Assembly (NCBI RefSeq): GCF_021018805.1
Contig: NC_086250.1
Span: 62,745,322-62,809,321, forward strand
Source of the DNA: Prinia subflava
Lineage: Eukaryota; Chordata; Aves; Passeriformes; Cisticolidae
Reading direction: 5' to 3'
Length of the DNA: 64,000 bases
Shown piece by piece: positions 13,159 through 24,900 of the stretch. Under the pieces are notes generated by a model. It saw only the letters and a program-made list of their open reading frames with translations, was not told the origin of the DNA and did no database searches. A program made the position numbers and the translations under genes. The first letter of the stretch is position 1, and every line of letters begins with the position of its first letter.

Positions 13159-13605
13159 CATGGCTGTATTAATCTGTGCCAAAAATAGAACACCACGAAG
13201 GGAAAAGGATGCATTTTGGGATGGCAGCCAACTACTACACCACAAACAAGAAGAACATGTTACTGAAAAATGCTGGATATTAGAAATAATTTATTCAGAG
13301 TTTCAGATTCAAACTAGCAAGGCTGCCAAAGGCTACTGAAACAACGATTGGGTTAGAAAAATGTCACTGAGCAATATTTATGTATCTAAACATGGAACTG
13401 AGCAAGAGACAGTCTTAAGATTACTTCTTTTCTGTTTAAGGAAAATGATATCTGAATATCTGTATCAAAAATATGGGGAATTTAAAAGCATAACACAGAT
13501 AAGTCGTATCTGTCATTTAGTGGCTGCTGATTTGGAAAGATCAAAAACCACCCCAAACATGAGCATGCAGTTATAGTTTAAAGTTATAGATGCTAATGCT
13601 TGATG
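13159..13605. other. AT-rich non-coding DNA
   Basis: Two short + frames (69 and 71 codons) overlap this interval but show no family features. No other structure is seen. Confidence 0.45.
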
Positions 13606-13892
13606 TTCAAGGTCAGAGAAACCCTTTAGATCTTTTAGTCTAACCTCTCATGTTGCCAGATTTGCTATTTAAACCAGTACAGTGACCCCTGTACTAAGTG
13701 TATTAATTCATGTTGGTACAGCTGTTTCCAGAAACATCTACAGGCTTGAAGATGTGAAAAGCTGGAGACTCTTCCCTCTTTTTGTGGTGACTTCATTGAC
13801 CTTACTCTTAAAAATGTATGCCTAAATTTTAATTGGAATGTCTCTGACTTCTGTTTCCAGTCCTTTGCTTACATTACCCCTCTCTCCCTTCA
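13606..13892 (-). mobile_element. Ancient CR1 LINE 3' fragment
   Basis: On the + strand this reads as the reverse complement of an old amniote CR1 3' region, in unbroken order. It has a GATCTTTTAGTCTAACCTC block (about 13630), ACCCCTGTACTAAGTG (about 13685), a TTCCAGAAACATCTACAGGC block (about 13725), TTGAAGATGTGAAAAGCTGG (about 13747), a degenerate copy of the tract where CR1 reads 'CCTCACTGTTAAAAA' (about 13798-13815) and a TTCTGTTTCCAGTCCTTTGC block (about 13850). The pattern resembles CR1 subfamilies shared with crocodilians and turtles rather than young avian ones. It is heavily diverged, with no open frame. As for nearly all CR1 copies, only the 3' end remains. The assignment is by eye; the subfamily is inferred. 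Confidence 0.65.
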
Positions 13893-13985
13893 ATAATAAA
13901 ATACCTGCAACTGCTCCATGAAAAAAAGTTTATGCTGCAAATTAAACCACTTTCTTTCTCCTTCAACTCTCTTCCTTTTCCTGCT

Positions 13986-14060
13986 CTTTTTGGGTTTGTT
14001 TTTGTTTTTGTTTTGGGGTTTTTTTGTTTGTTTGTTTTTTTGGTTTTTTGCTTTTTTTGT
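13986..14060. repeat. T/G-rich low-complexity tract
   Basis: A run of (TTTTTG)n and (TTTG)n on the + strand with a GGGG interruption near 14015. It generates a Lys/Asn-rich open frame on the - strand and a Phe-rich one on the + strand; both are low-complexity artefacts. Confidence 0.9.
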
Positions 14061-17000
14061 TAATGTTGAACTGAACAAACGGAGGGAACAAATTTCTCTG
14101 GTTCTGTATCTCTTGGATGTTTTCACCTGCAGCTGATTTCTAATTTGTCTATATCCCATTTAAAGATAGGAGCAGAGCTGGACACAGACTCCTCACTGCC
14201 TCACCAAGAGCCACAGAGGACCCATGACTGTACCACCACTGGAACTGAAGGATATTTGATGTTTCTTTAGAGGAACCTACTGAAATGAACTCATGACACT
14301 TCTGAAAAGCCTCTCATTTCTTCATAGTGCCTACAGAACTCTGTGTATTTAAGAGTATTTCAGTATCAGAACAGGAAAGCTTCTAATGGTTATGAAATAG
14401 GCTGTCACAGGACACAGAAAATGAGAGGATTCAACACAACTATTTAGGAGAAATAGGAAAATTACGATACAAGAATTGGAACTATTTTATTAAAACCATC
14501 AATCATGGCATTCAATAGCACAGGTGACCAGTAGGAAATATGCTCTAAGGGCTATTTGAAAAGACAAAGGTATTTATTATGATTTCAAAGTCAGCCACTA
14601 AAATGGGAGGTGCATGGCTATATATTTTTTTGTGATTTGGGCCTAGATAACTTCAGCATTGTGAGATAAAACTGCAGGACAAAAGCTGGACTATTTTAAA
14701 ACAAATAGAAAAATGCTTGCAAGAAACAACAATAAAGTCTTAAACATTATTTCCTACATGAAAACGGAACTTTCACTTTTCTGCACAAATATCTCTAAAA
14801 ATTCTAATTTGCATTTACTCATACAGTTTCACAATTTTCACCTACTTGCCTTAAGTTTATAGGTACTGATATCCCTAAATGGTGAAGTGGCTTATGGCAA
14901 AAGAAACTCTGAATTTTACAGTCCAAAGATACTATGGTAGATTCACATTTATTGTTGTTATTGAAAAAAATTAATTCCTAAATCTTTGAAATTTAAGAAA
15001 ATAAGAAACTGCAATTTGATGAGAAAAAATTATATTGAGATGAGCTAATCACTGAGATTCGCCATCCCTAATTTGTCTGTTTGTTAAGGTTTTTTTTACT
15101 TCTTTTATCTAGTAAATATTTGAACAAATTTAAATGAGAATAAAAATATTTAAAGTCTTACTCACTTTCAGTTGTACACATATGGGAAGGCCAATAGAAA
15201 ATTATCTCCTTTTTGTTATTAACAATGCTTCTGTTATTGCCCACGTTTAATAACAGAGACAGGTCTGATGCCGCAGATGAAGAACATGTGACATTTTACA
15301 ATATTGAACGATAAACTTTAAATAATTATACCATTAATGAATACTAGGAAATCCCTGTGCATGGGGGACAGCTAACACTATTCAATAGTTAATAATGCTA
15401 TATTAACTGAAATTTCACTGCTTCTGAAGGCTTAATTGTCTGACATTAACATTCTTCTTGCACTCGAGGGATGTTCTTTACACCACCCTTTTAGCTAAGG
15501 CAAATGTTATTGCTGCTAGGTTGCTTGTCCCTCCCTCTCCCCAAAGCACTCAGTTGATGGCTAAATAGCTGCTGCACTTACAGAGGAAAATCTGTATTGC
15601 TGATGAGCAGGACAAAATAATGAGTACATTATTCTAATGAACACAAGATGTATGTTGAAATTTCCAAACCCCTTTTGGCATACCACAGAAGACAGGATAC
15701 CATTTTGCTGGGCAGGATTATATTAGTCCTTCTACCTAACATGATTTTTCAAATGAAGTGTTTCATTTTCACATTTATTTTCCTGTAGATAAAAGTCCCC
15801 TCAGAAATGGAAGATACAGCAGTCAGTGTCCACAGAGCAAATTGTTGATTATCTGACATGATAATTCTTAGTTTTCTCCCAAATTCTCTCAGTTTACAGT
15901 AACAATAACCTTTCCCTGCTTTTCCTAGATCATGCCCTAAGCTATGGCACATTCCTATAATGATGGGTATGGTATATCACTCACATTTTTTCTGTAACTA
16001 AGACCTTTTTCACAACCAAGCTCTTCTAGGATAAATAGGTGCTCTGATGTCTTCCTGCATCTGAAAGACTGCTGACCTGCCCAACTAAAGTGCCACTTCT
16101 CTGAGCTGATTCCTGTGGCAAAACAGGACATGTAAAATTCATTATACTCTAGCCTTTTTTGTATACCTGTATAAGCTTGTCTTGCTTGTAAACACTGTGG
16201 TTAAAACTTTTCATCACTCAAGGCCTCAAGATGCCTTCCTCCATCCTCCAGAAGTTTCAGTGCCAAACGAATCAATTTTTGCCCTGACCTTCAGAAACAG
16301 GTTCAATCCTTTGTGACTGGTATGTTAATTTTTACATTCCAAACTAGATACAAAATACTCTTAGCTGCAAGTAACTGTCTGCATTTTAAAGACAAGCATT
16401 TTGACAGGTTCTTTCTCCAAGAGATATGAACTGTCATTCCCTTAGAAAAAGCTTCTAAGAGAGACAGATGTTTTAGGACTTTTTGAGCCTGTTTCTCAAC
16501 AAGGAATTTTTGCTTGTTTGTTTCCAGTGCTCATATGCCTAAGAGAGGAAATATCAAATTTCATTCCAGCTGTTGCATTTGAAAGTCTCAAGAAAGAAAG
16601 AGTAAATATAGCTTCCTTGCTTTAACTAATGAAAAATTAAATTAAAGCTGTATTTTAAAAGAAATTTAAGTTTGTGTATAAAGGTTATTTTTATTTGGTA
16701 ACAATTGCCTATTTATTCCAATATCATGTATTCCTTCAAAAGTTATTTTGGAAGATGCTTTTCTTGGAATAAAACATTTCTTTACAGGATATTTTTATTA
16801 AAAGATACAGAGTATCAGTGAAATGTGTACCAGGCTTCTTCTGAAGAGCAGGATTTCACATATTGTGGTGCTGCAGCTGGCATTAGACTGAAAACAATTG
16901 TTTAACGAGGGCTTCCTGGAACAGATTCATCACAGACACCAGACCTGCTGCTGTCGAGTGCATTAGAGGTGGAAGAGAGGAGCTGAGCAGTGGTGGAACT

Positions 17001-17911
17001 TCTCTTATCTCACAGTAATATGATTGACTTTTCCATTGAAGAACAAACATTTAACAGGTGATAGAAGTCTATAAAAAGCCCAATAGAGTTCTTTATTAAA
17101 TATATAGGCTACCTTAAAAATGTTAGATGCACCAGAAAGCTGAAGTATCTGCTAAAGTATATACACATTTAAAATAAAGCCTTGTTCTCTTTCCATTGTT
17201 TATTTGGTGGTCAAAAAAGCTGCTTGGATTTTATGTGCCAAAGGTCAATCAGAGTAATGCTGCCCTCCTGTTCATAGACTGGAATCAGTTTAAGTACTGG
17301 GGATAAATGAAATGACACCTCCCAGGCTGGCTAATAAAATGCTACTGAGGTTCTGCCTTAGAAGATCATTCAGCAGCCTTGGAAACCACCATTTGAAATC
17401 CATTTGTAAAACCAAAACATTTATGAAGTTGAATTCTGGATCAGGCAACTGCTAAATTTACTGTGTTTGGAAATTCTAATTCTACATACCTACAGAAAAT
17501 GAGTAAGATCAAATTTCACAGCTAATCTCCTGCTGTGCTTCACCACTTGTGATTTGGACATAAATGTCTTTGCAGAAAAATACCTTGGTGGTGCTTTCAC
17601 GTGTGTAGCCATAGCAAGATTTAACTTTAACAAAAATCAAATTGTTGCACTGTTAGAGAAGGGCTTTAAAAAAATGTTGATGTGTTGATGAGTCTTTGAA
17701 AATGCTTGGGATGGCTTCCAATAGGATTTTTACCATAATTACAGAAATACAGTCCTTGTTCTTCAAGGAAAAAATTACCTAACAAACTCGAAGATTCAAC
17801 TTCATGAAAGTAGAGATATTATGCTGTTAACACTTATTCTCATAAATTGATTTGCTTCCCTCTGCACTCTTTTCTCCCAACATAAGGCAGCATTGTAGCT
17901 CTTACACTGCA
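14061..17911. other. AT-rich non-coding DNA, possible conserved elements
   Basis: No gene or known repeat. Two stretches (15230-15490 and about 16860-16990) have a balanced texture: few homopolymers, scattered CpG sites and TAAT-type homeodomain-like cores. This is often seen in conserved non-coding elements of gene deserts. Conservation itself cannot be seen from one sequence. Confidence 0.4.
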
Positions 17912-17964
17912 TAATCCTGAATAGAAATAAAAATATGAATAAAAATCCTGAATGAATAAAAATA
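17912..17964. repeat. Imperfect ~31-bp tandem duplication
   Basis: AATCCTGAAT followed by an A-rich AATAAAAAT block starts at about 17912 and again at about 17944, with GAATAAAAAT sub-repeats between. It is a small slippage-type repeat. Confidence 0.65.
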
Positions 17965-18197
17965 CTGTACTTACAAAACAAGAGAGTTACAGTGACAGAA
18001 GAAAGGAATGCCAATAAGTCAAATTCTTTGTATTTAACTTGCTATCCATTTGCTTTTGTTCCCACGTCCTACATTTCTCATCTTTCACTCCTCTATTAAT
18101 ACTGTGAAGCAGAACTCCATGTGTCTGGTATCTGCAAGGGTATGAATTTCAGAGTCCTCACAAAATCCCTTTAGGTCAGTTGCAAAATTGAAGGCCA

Positions 18198-18214
18198 TTT
18201 TTTTTTTTTTTTTT
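18198..18214. repeat. T17 homopolymer
   Basis: An uninterrupted run of 17 T. It reads as a poly-Lys run in a spurious - strand frame at 18085-18336. No retroposed sequence can be recognised beside it. Confidence 0.9.
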
Positions 18215-19693
18215 AGAGAAGAAAATACCTGTGTCTGATCTTCTGAACCTGCAAACGCCAAACAGGCCACAGAGGGACAGAGGTGGCCATGCCTGGCTGT
18301 CCTCAGGTACCCTGAGGCACCACCTGGGCTACTCACAATTCTTACAGAGGTCCTTACTCCTCATCCATTTTCACCATCATACACTGCTTGCTTTCATTTG
18401 CTTTCAGACTTTAATTTCTTAAACACCTCCCTGATCTGGTTTTGAATTGTCACAGAATTAACGCTACAGTGACTGGAACACGAAAATTAAAGTTTAAAGC
18501 ACCCAAACCACTGAAGCTGAAAGATTCATGACTCTCACAGCTCCATTCATTTTCCATTCCTCACTTACTGGGGATAAATTAAATGATACCATAGAACAAA
18601 TATGATTCATCTTTAGATAAGAATGAGATATCCAGTCTGAACTAGTCATTTGGTTTCCCTTGGCAGTTAATACACTGACTAACAATGTAGACATGATTTT
18701 AGAGATGGCAGAAGAGAAGTAGAATCATACAGGAGAAAGAGGGAAAAAATTATCCTGGGCTGATGCAAGAAAACATGACACTGGCATTTAGAACACAGTG
18801 TCTCATAAGACTGCCTGCAGTCCACTTGCAAACCTTCCACCAACAGCCTTGTCACTCCTCCCCATGCATTTCCCTCCACCTCCAACATTTTGGCATCATT
18901 CTTAATTAGATTTCATGCTAGGACAGTTAACTTCCTAGCCAAACATAGCAATGAAAATTTGCTAAAGTATCCCTCGAGCTTCATTTTTAACTTCATTTTA
19001 CAATACCATATGGGAAGTGAATAGGCTTATTAAGTTTTACTTGTATTGTCCTAAGAATATCACTTTGATTCCTTATCTGACTAAGGACACAACTAAGTGA
19101 CACAGAAACTAGAATCTTTTAATTCATTCTTTTCAGGCATTTATTGAAATGTCAAACCTGCACATTATATAGCAGTGCAACCAGAATCAGAATTTAAGAC
19201 TAAATCTGTATGGACTGGTCTTCCAAAATGCTTAATTGAAAAAAAAAAAAAAAAAATAAGGCAAAAAGGCAGAAAAGCATTGCTGTCAACAGAAGGGCGA
19301 TTTTCCAAGGAGCACTAGGAACATTCAATAAAGCAGACATATGGATGCACTTTATTCTATCAAAAAATAATGTTAAAAATCATCTCTAGAGACTTGAGAA
19401 TCCATTAGAAGCTGTTTTGCTGGGGTGAAAAGTGAGGTATTAAATGAAATAAAATATGTATGAGTTCAAGTAAGTAATCTCTCCAGTTCCTTAACTTCTA
19501 ACCTCTTCTTCAAATCTTAAACCCAGATTTTTTTCTACAGAAGTTTCTGGCAGAAAGAATTACTTTCAAATCAAGGTATTCTGCACTGCTACCACTTGCA
19601 GTGCAGAACATTTGTAACATTTCTTAAAAGTGTTTCTGTAGTGACCCATGTATGACTCAAACATAATTCCTTTATTGCAAAACTGTTTTCAGA
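18215..19693. other. AT-rich non-coding DNA with A18 run
   Basis: No gene. There is an 18-base A run at 19239-19256. The segment at 18240-18340 is slightly GC-richer, with no recognisable identity. Confidence 0.5.
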
Positions 19694-20083
19694 GGTGCAT
19701 GTGGCTCAGGGGCCTCCAGCACAAGGAGGACACGGACCTGCTGAAATGAGCCCAGAGGAGGAGCATGAGGATGATCCAAGGGCTGCAGCTTTGAAAAAAG
19801 GCTGAGACTTGGGCTGTTCAGCCTGGAGGAGAGAAGGCTCAGGGAAGAGGGTGGATGAAGATTAGAGATAAGGAAGAAATTCTTCCCTGTGAGAGAGGTG
19901 AGGCACTGGGAACAGGCTGCCCAAAGAAATTGGGGATTCCCCATCCCTGAGAAGAGTTCAAGGCCAGGTTGGATGTTGAGCAAACTGGTCTAGACAAAAG
20001 TGTCTCTACCCACGGCAGGGTGATTGGAATGAGATGGTCTTTAATTTCCCTTCCAACCCAAACCATTTGATGGTTCTGAGATT
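19694..20083 (+). mobile_element. CR1 LINE 3' fragment, internally deleted
   Basis: This is a typical avian CR1 3' end on the + strand. It begins in the part of ORF2 after the reverse-transcriptase core: the 'cagcacaaggaggacacgga' block, then GGATGATCCAAGGGCTG, then TTCAGCCTGGAGGAGAGAAG. It continues through the conserved GAGGCACTGGGAACAGGCTG and 'ttcaaggccaggttggatg' blocks to the 3' UTR, ending CCCTTCCAACCCAAACCATT and a degenerate ATTCTATGATT-like tail. Between about 19841 and 19852 the family's usual 80-100 bp (the 'tacctgaagggagcctac' part) are missing. Stops and frameshifts are present, so it is non-functional. CR1 copies are normally shortened at the 5' end and lack target-site duplications, as here. 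Confidence 0.9.
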
Positions 20084-21868
20084 ATTGCAGTGTGCTTCTG
20101 GTAGGAGTGTGGTGAGTAGATGACCCAGTTTAAGTTAATAGGAACAATTTCAGTTCATGGTCTGCTGCACTAGGAAGACTTTCTCAGATTACTGTACATA
20201 TCAGCACACAGAATACACACTGAAGATTTACTAAAATCCTTGCCTAATTTGTTGCTTTCTACTTTCTGAACAGTCAAACACCCACAATAGCTATATCCTT
20301 CATATTTATATAGCTATAGCCTTTTTATTTATATCCTTTATATTTTATGGGTGCACAGCATGACCTGTCCAATGCTTAACTACATTCTAACCCTTTCTTT
20401 CAGCAAGTACTTAACACAGGAAGCATTTTTAACTGAATGCCTTAAAAAAAAATCTTAATTTTTAAGCACAGGCACAAAACACTTCTCCCAGAAGATATTC
20501 TGCCGACAATTTTGTATTTTCTACGTTTATGCAGAGCTGGAAAAGTGTCATTTGAATTCTAGCACAAAGAGCCATGAATTCACACAGTTTACACCCAGGA
20601 TAGTCCATTCTTTACCAAAAAAAAATTCCACCAAAGTCAACCAAACTGCACAGATGCTGCATAAGTAGGAATTGGAAAATATGGGTAATGCACATTTCAA
20701 GAAGAAAAACTCAATATAGGTACCGTGGGCTATTCTTAAACTGGTAACATAATTGGGCAGTTCAGCACGAAGCCTGCAAGAAGAAGCTTTTCCCAGATAT
20801 TTTCAAAAGAAATCAAGTGAGGATTGGCTCTCACAATTTTTTCAAATTTAAGAAATTTCCTGTGAATAGTTTTGATAGCAGTACGTTGTGCAGAAGCTGG
20901 TAACTTTCAAGATGAGATTTTTAATCATGATTTTTACCACTCAATGACCTTCCATGCAGTTGTAAGACTGTATTTTTTTCTTCTAATTAAAGGGTTTTAA
21001 TTACAATGCTGAAACATATAAGAAAATTGATCTAGGCATTTTTAAATAATTTAAAATACATTTTGTAATTAAAAACCAAACAAAATTACCTATTTGCAAA
21101 AACATTAGAATAAAAAATACATTCATCTTGTGCATGAATTAAAGTGCACCTAGAGGGCGCATGCAGAATTAAAAATCAGATGGTATTAAAATGTAATTAA
21201 GAAACCATAATTATAGGTTAAACAGAGACAAAAAGACAAGGGATAGCTTCCTATCTCAGCTGTGGAATAGCTGTTCAGGGTAAATGAACTGAATACAGAC
21301 TCCCCCACACAACACATTGAAACTGCAGGCTTTTGTGGAGCTATGTAATTACTTAAGATCTCAGCAGCTGCTCAGAGAAGCTAAAAGCTGCTCTTGGCTA
21401 AGCAGTTTATTCATGGTTCTGGGTGGCAGTCCTTTAGCTCTCCTAAGGAGCTGGTTTCAGTTTTATCTCTGTGTCTGAGTAAAAGGCTTCCAAGGGGGCT
21501 ATAAGAGTGGATGCTAAAGACTCTTTATTAGGGCTAATAAACTGCAATCAGTTTGGATGCTGCAAAGACAAACTCACTGGTGCCCTTCTTCCCCAGCCAC
21601 TGCCAGGTCCACAGCTCTTGCTGCCGGGCACTGGCTGCCCCAGGTGCCCTAAGTGGGCACAAAGCCAGTGCAGAAAAGGAAAATTTGTGCAAGAAAAGGA
21701 CTGACCTGGAGGAACAGGTCTTTGCTGTCTTCCTAGAAACTCTACTGGGATCTACACTGGGAACAACAGCATTTAAATGGAGAAGAAGAAGCAGTTATTC
21801 AGTTATTCTACATACCAGTTGTAGCTGTCCTTTGTAAAATGTTTTAGTAATTTTTTCCTGTTTTTCAG
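20084..21868. other. AT-rich non-coding DNA
   Basis: Unique-looking sequence with an AT-rich imperfect repeat around 20287-20345. Two overlapping GC-richer + frames (21507-21837) lack any recognisable protein feature. Confidence 0.5.
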
Positions 21869-21994
21869 TTTGCTGTTGTGTTTTGGTTTTATTTTGGTTT
21901 TGTGGGGTGTTGTCTTTTTTGGTTTGGTTTGGTGGTTTCTTTTGTTTGTTTGGTTGGTTGGTTGGTTGTTTCATTGTTTTTAATTTTTTTTTTG
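21869..21994. repeat. T/G-rich low-complexity tract with (TTGG)n
   Basis: Long G/T-only stretches on the + strand, including four TTGG units around 21949-21966 and several GGTTT units. A Phe/Gly/Val/Leu-rich + frame (21878-22117) crosses it and looks like a membrane protein only because TTT, TTG and GTT codons encode hydrophobic residues. Confidence 0.9.
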
Positions 21995-24900
21995 TACTTA
22001 CAGCCTTTGTTTCATAAACAGCAAAATCTAGAAGCTATTTTATCTAAGCCACTTAAAAATTGCAAGAAACAATTTGGAGAGGCATACTTTCCCTGGAAAA
22101 AGAATATACTCACTTAGACATGTTTAGACACCAGCAGAGTTATAATTCTGCTTGCAATGGGTTCAGCCAAACTGAGATGTCTGTGCATTTATGTAAGTGA
22201 ATAAACTCTAATGATTCATTATAAGAATAATTCTATTTTGCACATTATACATATTCTTAACCTACTTGTTTGCCTAAGGATCTGGTAATTTCTTCTTTAC
22301 TCATAAATTCTTTTAGAAAACAGTGATTTCTCACAAGACATAAGTTTCAGGTAAGATGTGGAGCAGGGTAGAATGGCAGTTTATTTTTTCTCCATTTTTA
22401 AATAAAGTTTTGACCTAATTGTCTAAAGTCCAATGTGAAATAATTATTTCTACTTAAACAAGTCTGCTAACACAAATGATAAATTTGATTTGACAACTGG
22501 ATATTCCCATGGCATGTTGGTGACTCATATGTCCTCTAATCCACGTCAAAGGCCAACATTTTATCATTATTCTTTAGAGAGAGAGAAAAAAAAGCACACA
22601 GCAAATATTCAGGTCTTAACTATACACACATTATTTGGAGTTAAGTTTTATTAGCTTTTTATGTTCTAAATTTATATTTGAATACAGTATGTTTAGTGTA
22701 AAAAACAGCCACTTTTGTTCAGTGCAGAAGAAAGAGTCCTTGCAAAGCACTTTTCCAAAAGGTAAGAAAAATTAATACAATTTTAATCCACTGGATGGCC
22801 AATCATGTCTCTCAGTGTGGCTTAGGAAGTTACACAGTCGGTGTTATAAATACCAAAATGTTTGCCCTGACAGGTCCCAAAACACCTGAGAAATATTGTT
22901 TGTGATTTTTTTCTGTACAGCCTCATAACATTCACAAGCAAAATATGATGATTCATGGGTGGTTCACTGTAAACTACATTTACAAGGGTCTGTGCAGCCT
23001 GAAATAAGTGCTAGCTAATGAACTGATATTTTTCCATGTTCTGTTATAAACAACACAATAATTACAATGATTTCTGAGAAAACCAGTAAATGATCACAAA
23101 CTACAAATGCTTCTAGACAGAATTCATTTATTTTCCTTTTTTGTTTTCATTCAGGTTATATAAAAAATACATAGATGCTTCAACAAGAACTCTAAATAAT
23201 GATTTTTTTTCCTTATGGTGCATGTATTATCCAAGCTTACTGATAGGAAAATAGTAATTAAAAATTAAAATAATTCTTTCCAGGCATCAAAAAATAGGAT
23301 TGCTTTTGGAGTTCAAGTTCTCTTAGTCAAAGTGAACTCCTGATTGTAGCTAATCTAGATGTTTCAAAGGACAGTGAAATAAACACAGCATAGATATGTA
23401 TTACCTGATTTTAAGTGTGCCTAAATTTCATAGCTGCATATTAATTTCTAATTGCATACTTCATACATGAACTATGACAGACTGCAGTTATTTGGAAGTA
23501 AATAAAAAATTTAGTAGGAGCATTATTAAAAAAAAGAAGCTTGTCAATTTAAAAAATATAACTTAAAGTTATTAACATTATTCAATTACTAAAGCATCTG
23601 AAATTTTTAGCTTCATCTTTAGTGTTACCCTTGATTCTTTCTGGGTTTCCTTACTGTTTGGTTCATTCCATCAATAAATGAAAGTATCTAATTTAACACC
23701 TGTGTGACAATAGCATGCATATTTTTATTATGATAAACTTTAGCATTAAAAAATTCAGGAGTAATATCTGCTTGTGAAAGTACACTCATTCACATGGCAA
23801 ACTGGCAATCAGAAAAGCACGGTGGCAGCATTTAAATTGATGTGCTACTTTATTAGTCCATTCATTCAGATTAAACAAAGGGCAAATTCATCAAGAAGTA
23901 ATAAGGAATCAATTCCAGTGTCTAGAAAAGTTTGGTTTTGGTCAGATGGTTCCTACTTTCTCCCTGTTCTGTTGCTCATTGTTTGTTTGAAGGTGGCACA
24001 TGAACTGATTGTCTCTTTACTGACCACATACAGAATGTACAAAATGGAAAGTTCTGCATAATTATAGGATCTTACTATCAAACATATTCTAGACTGAACA
24101 GAGCAAAATTGTGGTTTTTATCTGTCAAGTGCATTGGAGCATTGGAAGTGTCTGGGTTTACTTATTTATTTTTTAATGTTTTTTTAGCTATGGCATCAGC
24201 ACTATTGCATAGAATATAGTGTCCTCTGTCTTTTACTTTGAGGGTAGACAATATGCCTGAAGGATGAAACAGATCTCACACAGGGAGCACACTAAGTAAT
24301 GAAAAGAATATAGAGAAGGAACAAATTTAGAGCTGTCTTTTGTTCTGTGAAAAAGTAATTTGCACATATACATACTCTATTTCCATTTATTTTAATAACC
24401 TTGAAGACTTTCAGCTGAGATTGAAATGCTTCTGTGAGCTGACAGAAGGCATGTCCTTTATGGTTCAAGAAGTCTGGTCGTATAGGAAGAGGGCTGGAAA
24501 GGTCCAGCACTAAAGGAACAAAGCAACACTGATTTTTCCTGTTTCCCATGCAGAATCCACAGTACGAGAGAGGCTGATGGCAATGCTGAGAAGAGCTGGA
24601 CTGCACAAAATGAAAGGCACTGCAATAGATCTGCTGCATGTGAAATTCCACAAAGTAAGGAATAGGAAACCCCTACCTCAAAACCATCCTGAACTCTACA
24701 ACATGCAGGAACCTCACACAGGCATGGTGGGACCTGAAGCAACATTTGCAGGCAGGAGCATGAGGCAGGTCCTTCAGAAGTCAGGGAGAAATGAGTACTG
24801 TCCTTCAAAACACTGCTGAAGGGAATGAGTGGTGATTGTTTCCCCAGTGGTACTTCTCTGCCTTTCAGCTTTTAAGTAATATGCTCAGAAATGTGTGAAG

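Noticed and set aside
21878..22117. Hydrophobic, membrane-protein-like + strand frame
   Set aside because: It is produced by a T/G-only low-complexity tract. Phe, Leu, Val and Gly codons follow from the base composition.
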